Shown here: piece by piece, positions 1 to 7,848 of the stretch | Numbering within the stretch: the stretch's first letter is position 1 | How the letters are laid out: each line of letters begins with the position of its first letter | Source of the DNA: Desulfofustis limnaeus | GTDB taxonomy: Bacteria > Desulfobacterota > Desulfobulbia > Desulfobulbales > Desulfocapsaceae | NCBI RefSeq assembly: GCF_023169885.1 | Contig: NZ_AP025516.1 | Span: 1,798,001-1,862,000, forward strand | DNA length: 64,000 bases | Direction: 5' to 3' | Notes under the pieces: model-generated | Database searches by the model: none | Seen by the model: the letters and a program-made list of their open reading frames with translations, nothing else | Told to the model about the DNA's origin: nothing | Program-made: the position numbers and the translations under genes

Positions 1-372
1 CCGACCATTCTCATTGCCGAAGACTCAAATTTCTTCAGAAATCAGGTCAAAGGCTATTTGACCGAAGCGGGCTATCAGGTGGTTGAGGCCGAAGACGGTC
101 AAATCGCGTGGGATCTGCTGGTCGACCATCGCGACGAAGTGACCCTGGTCGTCACCGACATCGAGATGCCGAACCTCAACGGCCTGCAGTTGACCGAACG
201 GATCAAGTCCGACAAACGTTTTACCGGGCTGCCGGTAATCGCCCTGACCACTCTGGCCGGTGAGGAAGACGTGGCCCGAGGCAGAGCGGTTGGCGTTGAC
301 GAGTATCACATTAAACTGGACAAGGAACGATTGATGGCCGCCGTTCACGATTACGTGAAACGTCGCCATTGA
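1..372 (+). CDS. cheA: C-terminal receiver domain of a probable hybrid CheA kinase (5' end outside window)
   Basis: Only the last 123 residues lie in the window. They form a complete response-regulator receiver: an acidic pair (E7-D8 of the fragment), phosphoacceptor D53 in VVTDIEMP, the switch threonine in ALTTLAG and the conserved lysine in HIKLDKE. A receiver ending in DEYHIKLDKERL is typical of the domain fused behind CheA-CheW in hybrid chemotaxis kinases, and cheW, cheB and cheR follow on the same strand. I therefore infer a hybrid CheA. A CheV-type CheW-receiver fusion would look identical from this fragment. Confidence 0.7.
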   Translation, partial: PTILIAEDSNFFRNQVKGYLTEAGYQVVEAEDGQIAWDLLVDHRDEVTLVVTDIEMPNLNGLQLTERIKSDKRFTGLPVIALTTLAGEEDVARGRAVGVDEYHIKLDKERLMAAVHDYVKRRH

Positions 373-440
373 CCGATATTTCGACAACCTGCTGGATTGC
401 CTAGCAAATGACGGACCTGAGGGCGCCGCACCAAGACATT

Positions 441-896
441 ATGACCAAAAAGAAAATCGATACCACCAAACGCTTGATTGAACTCGCCACCTTTTACGTG
501 GGCGATGCGCTCTGCGGGATGGACATCCTCAAGGTTCAGGAGATCAACAAACTGACTCAGATGACCAAAGTCCCGCAGGCGCCCGATTACGTGCTGGGGA
601 TTCTCAACCTCAGGGGGCAGATCGTCACCATCATCGATCTGGGTAAAAAGATCGGGCTCGGTGAGACTGAATTGTCACCCGATTCGCGCAATATCATCGT
701 CAACGACGCCAGCGGTCACGTGGGCCTGCTGGTGCGACAAATCAGTGATGTGGTGACCGCCGACATGGAACGCCGCGAACCCGCTCCGGCCAACATGCAC
801 GGTATTCAAGGCGAATACTTTACCGGAGTCTACAAGACGGAAAACACGCTGATCGGTATTCTCGACGTCGAGAAGGTCCTCAGTATCGAGGAATAA
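441..896 (+). CDS. cheW: Chemotaxis adaptor CheW
   Basis: Cytoplasmic scaffold that couples chemoreceptors to CheA. The 151-residue product is a single CheW domain with the hallmark segments YVGDALCGMDILKVQEI near the N-terminus and GILNLRGQIVTIIDL about residues 50-65, of normal family length. An in-frame ATG at 408 would add 11 residues; neither start has a clear ribosome binding site, and 441 is chosen because CheW homologues begin close to it. It lies between the cheA tail and cheB, so it belongs to the chemotaxis operon. Confidence 0.9.
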   Translation: MTKKKIDTTKRLIELATFYVGDALCGMDILKVQEINKLTQMTKVPQAPDYVLGILNLRGQIVTIIDLGKKIGLGETELSPDSRNIIVNDASGHVGLLVRQISDVVTADMERREPAPANMHGIQGEYFTGVYKTENTLIGILDVEKVLSIEE

Positions 897-905
897 TCAG
901 GTACT

Positions 906-2033
906 ATGAGACCAGTTCGAACCATTCGCGTTCTCGTCGTCGATGATACCATCGTCTATCGCAAGGCGGTTTCCGACATCATCGAAGAGATTCCGGGAGC
1001 CGAGCTGGCGGGCGTGGCCCATAACGGCAAGATCGCCATGGCCAAGATCGCCAGCCTCAAGCCGGATCTGATCACCCTGGACATCGAGATGCCGGTGATG
1101 AACGGTATCGAGGTGCTGCAGGAGATCAAAAGGCAGCGCCTCGATATCGGCGTGATCATGCTCTCCACCTTGACCGCCGAGGGCAGCGACATGACCCTGC
1201 GGGCGCTCGAACTCGGGGCTTTCGATTTTATCCTCAAGCCGCAGCAGAGCGCCAACCAGCAGGAAGGTAAACGGCAGCTCAAGAGCCTGCTGCAGCCGAT
1301 GATCGAGGCCTTCGCCCGCTCCAAGACCGCCGCCCACCTGCTCACCGGCCGCTCCCCGAGCCAGCGTCCGGTGCCGGTGAAACGTCCGATTCCGGCCCCG
1401 GCAGCAACGGACCAACGGACCGGCTTCCAGGCCAGAGTATCGGAGCGGCGCTCCAGATCGGAAATCGTCGTCATCGGCGTATCCACCGGCGGCCCCAACG
1501 CTCTTGGTCAGGTATTGCCCGGATTGCCCGCCGATCTGGGGGTCCCGGTGCTTATCGTGCAACACATGCCGCCGGTGTTCACCAGATCACTGGCTGCCAG
1601 CCTCGACAAAAAATGTCCGCTGACCGTCAAGGAAGCAGTCGAACGGGAGCCGCTGCAGCCAAACGTCATCTACATCGCCCCGGGTGGCAAACAGATGAAA
1701 ATCATCGCCGCCGCCGACGGTGCCAATCGCATTATCAAGATTACCGACGACCCACCGGAAAATTCCTGCAAACCATCGGTGGACTATCTCTTTCGCTCGA
1801 TCGGCGACTATTACGTCAACCGCGCCACGGCCGTGATCATGACCGGCATGGGGTCGGACGGCACCAAGGGGTTGCAGGTGCTGAGAAACAAAGGGACGAG
1901 GATAATCGCCCAGAACGAGGAGACCTGTGTCGTGTTCGGTATGCCCAAGGCACCCATCGAGTTGGGCCTGGTGGACACCATCGTGCCGCTGAACCGGATC
2001 GCGGATGAAATAGTCAAGAGCGTCAAAATGTGA
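906..2033 (+). CDS. cheB: Protein-glutamate methylesterase/glutaminase CheB
   Basis: Removes methyl groups from receptor glutamates (and deamidates glutamines) during adaptation, after phosphorylation by CheA. The 375 residues show an N-terminal receiver with D13-D14 and phosphoacceptor D59 in LITLDIEMP, a Pro/Arg-rich linker about residues 140-180, and a C-terminal methylesterase domain. The catalytic triad is visible: S193 in GVSTGGP, the histidine in VQHMPP and the aspartate in GMGSDGTKGL. It starts 9 bp after cheW and precedes cheR, its functional opposite. Confidence 0.96.
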   Translation: MRPVRTIRVLVVDDTIVYRKAVSDIIEEIPGAELAGVAHNGKIAMAKIASLKPDLITLDIEMPVMNGIEVLQEIKRQRLDIGVIMLSTLTAEGSDMTLRALELGAFDFILKPQQSANQQEGKRQLKSLLQPMIEAFARSKTAAHLLTGRSPSQRPVPVKRPIPAPAATDQRTGFQARVSERRSRSEIVVIGVSTGGPNALGQVLPGLPADLGVPVLIVQHMPPVFTRSLAASLDKKCPLTVKEAVEREPLQPNVIYIAPGGKQMKIIAAADGANRIIKITDDPPENSCKPSVDYLFRSIGDYYVNRATAVIMTGMGSDGTKGLQVLRNKGTRIIAQNEETCVVFGMPKAPIELGLVDTIVPLNRIADEIVKSVKM

Positions 2034-2052
2034 TGCGGGCCGGCGACCTCTC

Positions 2053-2889
2053 ATGCTAAAGATCCAGCCCCATGAACTGAAGGCCATAGCCCAGTATATC
2101 CACAGCATATCAGGCATCTATCTAGACCAGAGCAAATCCTACCTGTTTGAAACCAGGCTTGGGTCGCTGGCCGAGAAACTCGGCTGTGCGTCGTTTCAAG
2201 ACCTGTATAACAAGGCTCGAACCGATTCCACCAAGTCCCTCGAGCGCTCGATTATCGATGCCATCTCCACCAACGAGACGCTCTTTTTCCGGGACAAATC
2301 GCCCTTCGAACTACTCCAGCACAAAATTCTGCCGGAGATGATCGACGCCCGCACTCCTTCAGCCCCGCAATTGAAGGTGCCGATCAAGATCTGGAGCGCC
2401 GCGGCATCGACCGGACAGGAACTGTACTCCATCGCCATCGTCATCAAGGAATTGATCAGGGACCTCTCCAGATACCAGTTCACCCTCCTCGGCACCGATA
2501 TCTCCGATGCCGCCCTGGCGCAAGCCAGTTACGGCAAGTATAACCGCTTCGAAATAGAGCGCGGTCTCGACCAGCGCTATCTGCAACGCTATTTCACGTT
2601 GTTTGGCGACTCCTGGAAAATCAAGGACGAGATCCGGTCCATGGTCAGTTTTCGCAAGCACAATCTGATGCAGCCGTTCACGTCCGTCGGCAAGTTCGAC
2701 GTCATTTTCTGCCGCAACGTGGCCATTTATTTCACCCTGGAAGACCGCAAAGCGCTGTTCAACCGCTTGGCCGACAATCTCGCCGACGACGGGTTCCTGG
2801 TGATCGGTTCCACCGAATCTCTCACCGGCATCTGCCCCCGCTTCGTTCCGAAACGCCACCTGCGAACCATCTTCTACCAGAAGAAATAG
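2053..2889 (+). CDS. cheR: Chemoreceptor methyltransferase CheR
   Basis: Transfers methyl groups from S-adenosylmethionine to receptor glutamates. The 278-residue protein has an N-terminal helical CheR_N region (about 1-75) followed by a Rossmann methyltransferase domain. Recognisable motifs are WSAAASTGQELYSIA (the usual WSAGCSTGEE..S motif with two changes), the acidic turn in LLGTDISDAAL and VIFCRNVAIYF. It has no C-terminal TPR extension. It begins 19 bp after cheB, with only a weak ribosome binding site, suggesting coupling to cheB. Confidence 0.95.
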   Translation: MLKIQPHELKAIAQYIHSISGIYLDQSKSYLFETRLGSLAEKLGCASFQDLYNKARTDSTKSLERSIIDAISTNETLFFRDKSPFELLQHKILPEMIDARTPSAPQLKVPIKIWSAAASTGQELYSIAIVIKELIRDLSRYQFTLLGTDISDAALAQASYGKYNRFEIERGLDQRYLQRYFTLFGDSWKIKDEIRSMVSFRKHNLMQPFTSVGKFDVIFCRNVAIYFTLEDRKALFNRLADNLADDGFLVIGSTESLTGICPRFVPKRHLRTIFYQKK

Positions 2890-2904
2890 CAACGAGGTGA
2901 CTGT

Positions 2905-3480
2905 ATGGAAAATCTGACGATCCTGGTAGTAGACGATGATCCCGTCATCAGAAGACTCCTGGAGCAACGGCTGGTGAAGCAGCACTATCAGGTGGCTGTC
3001 GCTGGAGACGGTGTTCAGGCCGAAGCGCTGTTGCAGGAACGACCCTTCGACGTGGTACTCACCGATTTGATGATGCCCGGAGGGGTCGGCGGCATCGAAG
3101 TCCTGGAGATCGCGAAGAAACTCCATCCGCACAGCGAAGTGGTTCTGATCACTGCCCATTCATCGGTGGGAACGGCCGTGGAGGCGATGAAAAAAGGAGC
3201 CGCTGATTACCTGGAAAAACCGATCAATTTCGATGAATTGTTCCTTCGCCTCGACAAGATAGCCAACCTCAAGACCATCCTGCGGTCGGCCCAGGACCTG
3301 GAGCAGGCGATGACCGTTACCGAAACGGCAGCTTCGCAAACAATTCAGGATCTGGAAATGGCCGTGTCGAGAAAGCAGCAGGCCATAGATGCGGTGGAAG
3401 ACCTCTTGTCCGATCGCTCTCTCCCCGAGGACGAACGGATCTACCGTGCCCTGGGTATCCTGGCCGAGAGCGGCCATTGA
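2905..3480 (+). CDS. Receiver protein with a C-terminal helical tail
   Basis: A 191-residue response regulator with a good ribosome binding site (GAGGTGA) before ATG 2905. Residues 1-120 are a receiver with DDD at 10-12, phosphoacceptor in VLTDLMMPGG, the switch residue in LITAHSS and the lysine in YLEKP. The last 65 residues are charged and probably helical or coiled-coil, with no DNA-binding or enzymatic motif. The PGGVGG loop after the phosphoacceptor is longer than usual. It follows cheR by 15 bp, so it likely feeds into, or drains phosphate from, the chemotaxis kinase. Its output partner cannot be told from sequence. Confidence 0.82.
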   Translation: MENLTILVVDDDPVIRRLLEQRLVKQHYQVAVAGDGVQAEALLQERPFDVVLTDLMMPGGVGGIEVLEIAKKLHPHSEVVLITAHSSVGTAVEAMKKGAADYLEKPINFDELFLRLDKIANLKTILRSAQDLEQAMTVTETAASQTIQDLEMAVSRKQQAIDAVEDLLSDRSLPEDERIYRALGILAESGH

Positions 3481-3541
3481 CGCTGGAACGGAAGAACAGC
3501 AATCCGCCCCTCCCGCTCGCGACCGTCTGACCGGTTACCCG

Positions 3542-4678
3542 CTACCGATCCTGCCCCGGGGCGGCATAGCCGATCGCCCCGTCGAAAATCGCTTCATCGA
3601 GCAGGGCATCACGAAATGTGGCGTCTCGCAGGTCGGCCCCGGAAAAATCGGCCTTGTAGAGATCCGCCTCACGAAAGTCAGCCCCTCGCAGGTCGGTCTT
3701 CCTCAGCGAGGCGCCCTTGAGATTGGCCCTGGCCAAGCGGGCATCGCGCAGGTCGGCACCGCTGAGATCGCTCTGCTCCAGATCGACGCCGTCAAGATTC
3801 AAACCCTTCAGATCGGCGCCGGCCAGGTTGCACTGGTAACACTTCCGCGTATCCAGCAGCCTGGCGATCGACTCCTGCACGGGCTGCGTCGCTTCGGCAA
3901 CCGCCGTCGCAACCTCCTCGACGGTAGTGACCACCGCCGCTACCGCCTCTTCGCTTACCGCCGGAGCGGGAGCGGTCAGTGTCGGGGCCGGGACTTCTTG
4001 TCTTTGCGGCTCTGTTTCCACCGGTATTTCGGTCTGTTCGAGATTCGCCGGCGGCAGGGGAGCCACCCGCTTTTCCGGCGGCGGCTCGGGACTCGGCATG
4101 GGAGCCGGCTCGTCCTGGGGCGAAACAGCCGGCGGCGGCTCCGGCGGGACGGCGGCCTGGTGGCTGTCATCCTGCTCTTCCGCCACGGCCGGTGCAACCA
4201 CTGACTCTTCTCCTGCCTCCGGGACCGGCGACGGCTCGGCGGTCTCGGTTTCGTCGGCCGCCACGGTTGCTTCCGGCACAACTCCTTCATCGAGTTGGGC
4301 GCCGATCAGATAGGCCCCGGCCAATACCGCGCCCTGCAGGTCGGCACCACGCAGGTCGGCATTGGCCAGGTCGGCTCCACCCAGTTTGGCATCGCGCAGC
4401 GTGGCCCCACTTAAGTTGGCGTCGGACAGATTGGCCAGGAAGAGCGAAGCGTTGCTCAGATCGGCGTCGCGGAGATCGGCCCCCGTCAGATTCATGCGAT
4501 TCAGATCAGCTCCCTGCAAATTGCAGCCAACGCAGGCATTGGTTTTTACCAGCTGGTCGATGCTGGTCTGCACGTCACTGGCGGCGTGGCCGACAATGGG
4601 GACAAGGGGCACCGAGAACAGCAGCAGGCAGGAACCAAGGCTTAGATGATGTACGAGTCGACGAGTAGTGTGGAACAT
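3542..4678 (-). CDS. Exported double-block pentapeptide-repeat protein
   Basis: The 378-residue product starts at ATG 4678 behind AGAGGAAAG and opens with a signal peptide (hydrophobic [18 protein letters not shown], then an AxA-like site HAASD). Two blocks of pentapeptide repeats (A[D/N]LxX register), about residues 50-130 and 285-370, flank a 150-residue Pro/Glu/Ala/Val-rich linker. Each block is introduced by the same cap, [11 protein letters not shown] in the first and [11 protein letters not shown] in the second, with a CxxC pair. It is convergent with the chemotaxis operon. Function unknown; a periplasmic or surface right-handed beta-helix is the likely fold. Confidence 0.8.
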   Translation of the reverse strand: MFHTTRRLVHHLSLGSCLLLFSVPLVPIVGHAASDVQTSIDQLVKTNACVGCNLQGADLNRMNLTGADLRDADLSNASLFLANLSDANLSGATLRDAKLGGADLANADLRGADLQGAVLAGAYLIGAQLDEGVVPEATVAADETETAEPSPVPEAGEESVVAPAVAEEQDDSHQAAVPPEPPPAVSPQDEPAPMPSPEPPPEKRVAPLPPANLEQTEIPVETEPQRQEVPAPTLTAPAPAVSEEAVAAVVTTVEEVATAVAEATQPVQESIARLLDTRKCYQCNLAGADLKGLNLDGVDLEQSDLSGADLRDARLARANLKGASLRKTDLRGADFREADLYKADFSGADLRDATFRDALLDEAIFDGAIGYAAPGQDR

Positions 4679-4990
4679 GTTCTTTCCTCTTATGGGGAGC
4701 TTGAAAAATTCGAAATTTCGTTCAAGATCGAGGCGCGCAAGAGAATTCTACCGCAGGCATATAATTGATATTCCTAGGATAAAATCTGATTGCGCAACGA
4801 TGAGATTGGACGAAATGGCAATTTTTCAAGGTTCCCTTATGTTTGTCTGCAGTACGCTGACCAGCCGGAAAGCCGGTGCCTCGATGGCGGTCATTTTAAT
4901 CCAACCGGCCCAACAATAACAGATGAGACTGCACCGGCAACGCATTTCATGTTCCTGTTGGTGGCGCCAGTCTCTCAACAAAGGGCCCGC
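4679..4990. other. Gene-free spacer upstream of the pentapeptide-repeat gene
   Basis: About 310 bp between the start of the minus-strand pentapeptide gene and the end of the broken nuclease gene. It is more AT-rich than the neighbours around 4695-4790. I saw no convincing ORF, tRNA or strong hairpin. It presumably carries the promoter of the 3542-4678 gene, which I could not place with confidence. Confidence 0.4.
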
Positions 4991-5587
4991 TTATCGGTTC
5001 CGTTTCCATTGCCATGGCGATATCGGTCGCTGGTGACGCCAGAGGCCGATTCGCTGGGCGCGAGCCTGTCGTTGCAGCTCCATCCATCTCTGGCACCCGG
5101 AGGTTGTGCAATAGCGAGGATAGACCCAGGCCGCGCCGACTCGGATCAGTTCCTCGTTGACATGGGCCCTATCGGTCCGGACCTGCGCAACGGCCCGACC
5201 ATACCGATCATGGTCCATGACGGTAACCGACATTGGTCGTCCGGAGACCAGGCGCTGTAGATGCCGGCGTGCCAGCCGTGCCCCCGGTTGGTCGAATTCC
5301 GGCGCGTCGATCCCGTACAGCCTCAGATGCACCTCTTGTCCTTCACGACTGACCAGCAGGGAGTCTCCGTCGATCACCGAGACCAGTCGGGCGCTCCAGC
5401 TGCTGCCGATCTCGGGAAGGAGCCTCGTTTCCGCCTAACACCGTTGGTCAAACCAGGGGAAGAGTGCCGCGAGAAAGAGCATGGTCAGGAGACAGCGGCA
5501 TGACGCCGACGTCCCGACCGCACTTCCCACTGGCTCAGAAGATGACGGGTGAGCTTCTCGTTCGGAGCGACTGAAGATACGTGTCAT
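4991..5587 (-). pseudogene. Membrane-anchored or secreted staphylococcal-nuclease-like protein, interrupted by an in-frame TAG
   Basis: Reading from ATG 5587, which has GAGGA nine bases upstream, the frame encodes about 30 polar residues and a hydrophobic segment (LLTMLFLAALFPWF), then meets TAG at 5435-5437, then continues open for 148 codons. The downstream part is a thermonuclease (SNase, OB-fold) domain: VIDGDSLLV, RLYGIDAPE and DRYGRAVAQV carry the family's catalytic arginine, aspartate and glutamate positions, and LIRVGAAWVYPRY follows. Without the TAG this would be one secreted or anchored nuclease. A GTG at 5377 could restart translation but would cut off the export segment and the start of the first strand. 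Pseudogene, sequence error or suppression are all possible. Confidence 0.65.
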
Positions 5588-5676
5588 TTTTCTGAAATCC
5601 TCAGCGCCAAGCAGTCCACGAGACACCGTTGTTCACCGGGAAAAGCCATGTTTTCTTATCACATCCCGCGACATCC

Positions 5677-5706
5677 TTGTTATTGAACAAACGATTATGC
5701 TATAGT
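5677..5706 (+). promoter_or_regulatory. Candidate sigma-70 promoter for the 5822 gene
   Basis: TTGTTA, an 18-bp spacer, then TATAGT in an AT-rich stretch with no coding frame. It lies about 115 bp upstream of ATG 5822. Downstream at 5723-5740 is an inverted repeat, GTGTC and GACAC separated by eight bases, that could be an operator. Match is by eye. Confidence 0.4.
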
Positions 5707-5821
5707 TATTCGACTTTTGATAGTGTCTATTTTTTGACACACGGTTTCCGGACCGTTGCGTCTGTCGTCTGCTGCGATGGCGGCGGCAGCACACGGCAGA
5801 GCGCTCTACAATCGGGGAACG

Positions 5822-6310
5822 ATGCAGCAGACCAAACTCTCAGAATCAGAAGAAGATACCAGACACTTTCTGGTCAGTCTGCCTATTTTCGACAGCTTCC
5901 ATGTGGACGAGTTGACCGTTCTCGCCCGCCACATGAGCTTCATTCATCTCCAGCGCGGCGAATTCCTGTTCGTCGAAGGAGACCGGGGGACCTTCATGGG
6001 GTTTGTGGTGAGCGGGGTCCTGGAAGTTCTGAAAAAGACGGAGACCGGAGAAAACATCGTTATTGCCCGGCTCACCAAGGGCAGTTCCATCGGCGAGATG
6101 GCCCTTATCGACAAATCGACCCGTTCGGCAACGGTCATGGCCAAGCAACCGACCACCATGGTAACGCTGACGGAAAAGGGGTTCGACCTGCTCACCCAGA
6201 AATCCCCCGCGCTCGGGGTTAAGATCATGCAGAAGATCGCCCGCCTGCTGAGCCTGAACATGAGGCGCACGTCAAGCAAGCTGGCCGACCTCATGCAAAG
6301 CAAAGGATGA
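5822..6310 (+). CDS. Single-domain cyclic-nucleotide-binding (CRP-like) protein
   Basis: ATG 5822 is preferred over an upstream in-frame ATG at 5756 because it has GGGGAA just upstream and the first 22 residues of the longer form are low complexity. The 162 residues are one cNMP-binding beta-barrel: RGEFLFVEGDRG, the phosphate-binding cassette GEMALIDKSTRSATV, and a C-terminal helix. No helix-turn-helix follows, so it should not bind DNA itself. Its stop overlaps the ATG of the sigma-54 activator by 4 bp, which argues that it works with that regulator or as a ligand sensor in the motility circuit. Confidence 0.82.
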   Translation: MQQTKLSESEEDTRHFLVSLPIFDSFHVDELTVLARHMSFIHLQRGEFLFVEGDRGTFMGFVVSGVLEVLKKTETGENIVIARLTKGSSIGEMALIDKSTRSATVMAKQPTTMVTLTEKGFDLLTQKSPALGVKIMQKIARLLSLNMRRTSSKLADLMQSKG

Positions 6311-7827
6311 CGAGCCGAGACAAGCACCCCATGATTCGTCAGCGCCCGCTCCGCTTGCTCCTCTGCCTCCACGATCAGGCTATCGTCGAGGCGGTATGTC
6401 GCTCCATCGATATCGTCTTACCGGGGACGGAAACCATCGTTGCCGCCGATCAGGAAATGCTTGCCCGTTTGAGTCGAGAAGCGTTCGACGCCCTGCTCGT
6501 CTCGGAGACGGTCGGACCACCATCGACCCTGCGGGAACACCTGGTAAAGGTGCTCTCCTATCATCCAGGCCTGTTCGTGGTTCCGCTCGTGGCGCCGGAT
6601 CAGCCGCATCAGATCCATTGCGTTGTTGATCTGGATCTCCCCTATTTTCTAACCTTGCCTCTGGATCCGTTGGAGCTGAACCTGATCCTGCAGCGGTTGC
6701 AGCTGAAGATCGACCATCTGGGTCCCCGCCAACCCCACCGCTCGACACCACGCAATACCCGCCAGATCAAGGGCTTCATCGGTTCCGGCCCGGCCATGAC
6801 CCGGTTGTTCGAGTTGATCCACCGGGTTGCCGAGGATGACTTCGCCACCGTGCTCATCCTCGGCGAATCGGGGACCGGCAAGGAATTGGTGGCCAAGGCG
6901 ATTCATGGCAAAAGCAGACGCCACGCCCACAATTTCGTTCCGGTCAATTGTGCCGCAATCCCGGACGACTTGTTGGAAAGCGAATTGTTCGGTCACCTCA
7001 AGGGATCTTTTACCGGGGCTTCACACAACAAAACGGGCCGGATTCAATACGCCGATCAAGGCACCCTGTTTCTCGATGAAATCGGTGATATGAAACCGGC
7101 GCTGCAGGCGAAGCTGCTGCGCGTCCTGCAGGAAAAGGAATTTGAGCCGGTGGGGTCGTTGAAGGCCGTTCCCGTGGACACCCGGATTGTCGCCGCCACC
7201 CATTGCGATCTAGAGGAACTGGTCAAAAAAGGAGCTTTTCGTGAAGACCTCTATTACCGCCTGAGCGTCGTGCCGATTCAGGTACCGCCGCTACGGGATC
7301 GGCTGGAGGACATCCCGCTCCTCCTCGATCGCTTCGTTGAAGCCTTCACCACCGAACGGAGCCGGGAAAAAATCACCTTTTCCCCAGAGGCGGTAACGCT
7401 GTTGCTCAAACACGAGTGGCGGGGCAACGTGCGGGAATTGGAAAACCTGGTGCAACACATGGCCATCCTGCATGGCGGAAAAACCATCCGGCCTCAGGAT
7501 CTCCCCGAAAAATTTCTCAGACACTATACCCCCACTGCCGACCCGGATGGGATGGCGCTCGATCGGCATCTGTTTTCCGATGAGGTCTTTTTGCGTGAGC
7601 GTGCCGAACTCTGCGCACCCATGCCGGTTGAAGAGCGAGCCATCAGCCTGGAGGAAGGACCGGTCGATTTCAATGACCTGATCAATGAGTTCGAGACCGA
7701 ACTGATCCTGACCGCCATGCGGTTCACCAGCGGCAATAAAAAGGAAGCGGCCCGCCTGCTATGCCTGAAGCGCACCACGCTGCTGGAAAAAATCAAGAAG
7801 AAAGGCTTGGAGGGGCGTTGGACGTGA
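6307..7827 (+). CDS. Sigma-54-dependent transcriptional activator, FleQ/FlrA-like
   Basis: 506-residue bacterial enhancer-binding protein. Residues ~15-135 look like a receiver that has lost its phosphoacceptor (the expected position reads LLVSETV), as in the flagellar master regulators FleQ/FlrA. The AAA+ domain (~155-395) has Walker A GESGTGKE, the sigma-54-contact loop as GSFTGA instead of GAFTGA, Walker B LFLDEIGD and an arginine-finger region (REDLYYRL). A Fis-type helix-turn-helix ends the protein (KKEAARLLCLKRTTLLEKI). Position beside flagellar genes and a candidate sigma-54 promoter at 14131 suggest it drives the flagellar cascade. Confidence 0.88.
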   Translation: MTSRDKHPMIRQRPLRLLLCLHDQAIVEAVCRSIDIVLPGTETIVAADQEMLARLSREAFDALLVSETVGPPSTLREHLVKVLSYHPGLFVVPLVAPDQPHQIHCVVDLDLPYFLTLPLDPLELNLILQRLQLKIDHLGPRQPHRSTPRNTRQIKGFIGSGPAMTRLFELIHRVAEDDFATVLILGESGTGKELVAKAIHGKSRRHAHNFVPVNCAAIPDDLLESELFGHLKGSFTGASHNKTGRIQYADQGTLFLDEIGDMKPALQAKLLRVLQEKEFEPVGSLKAVPVDTRIVAATHCDLEELVKKGAFREDLYYRLSVVPIQVPPLRDRLEDIPLLLDRFVEAFTTERSREKITFSPEAVTLLLKHEWRGNVRELENLVQHMAILHGGKTIRPQDLPEKFLRHYTPTADPDGMALDRHLFSDEVFLRERAELCAPMPVEERAISLEEGPVDFNDLINEFETELILTAMRFTSGNKKEAARLLCLKRTTLLEKIKKKGLEGRWT

Positions 7828-7848
7828 GCCGTCGCGCCGTTGTCTCGA

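Noticed and set aside
5435-5437. Pyrrolysine read-through of the nuclease TAG
   Set aside because: TAG is the normal stop of many genes here and no PYLIS-like element or pyl gene is visible; kept only as one possibility.
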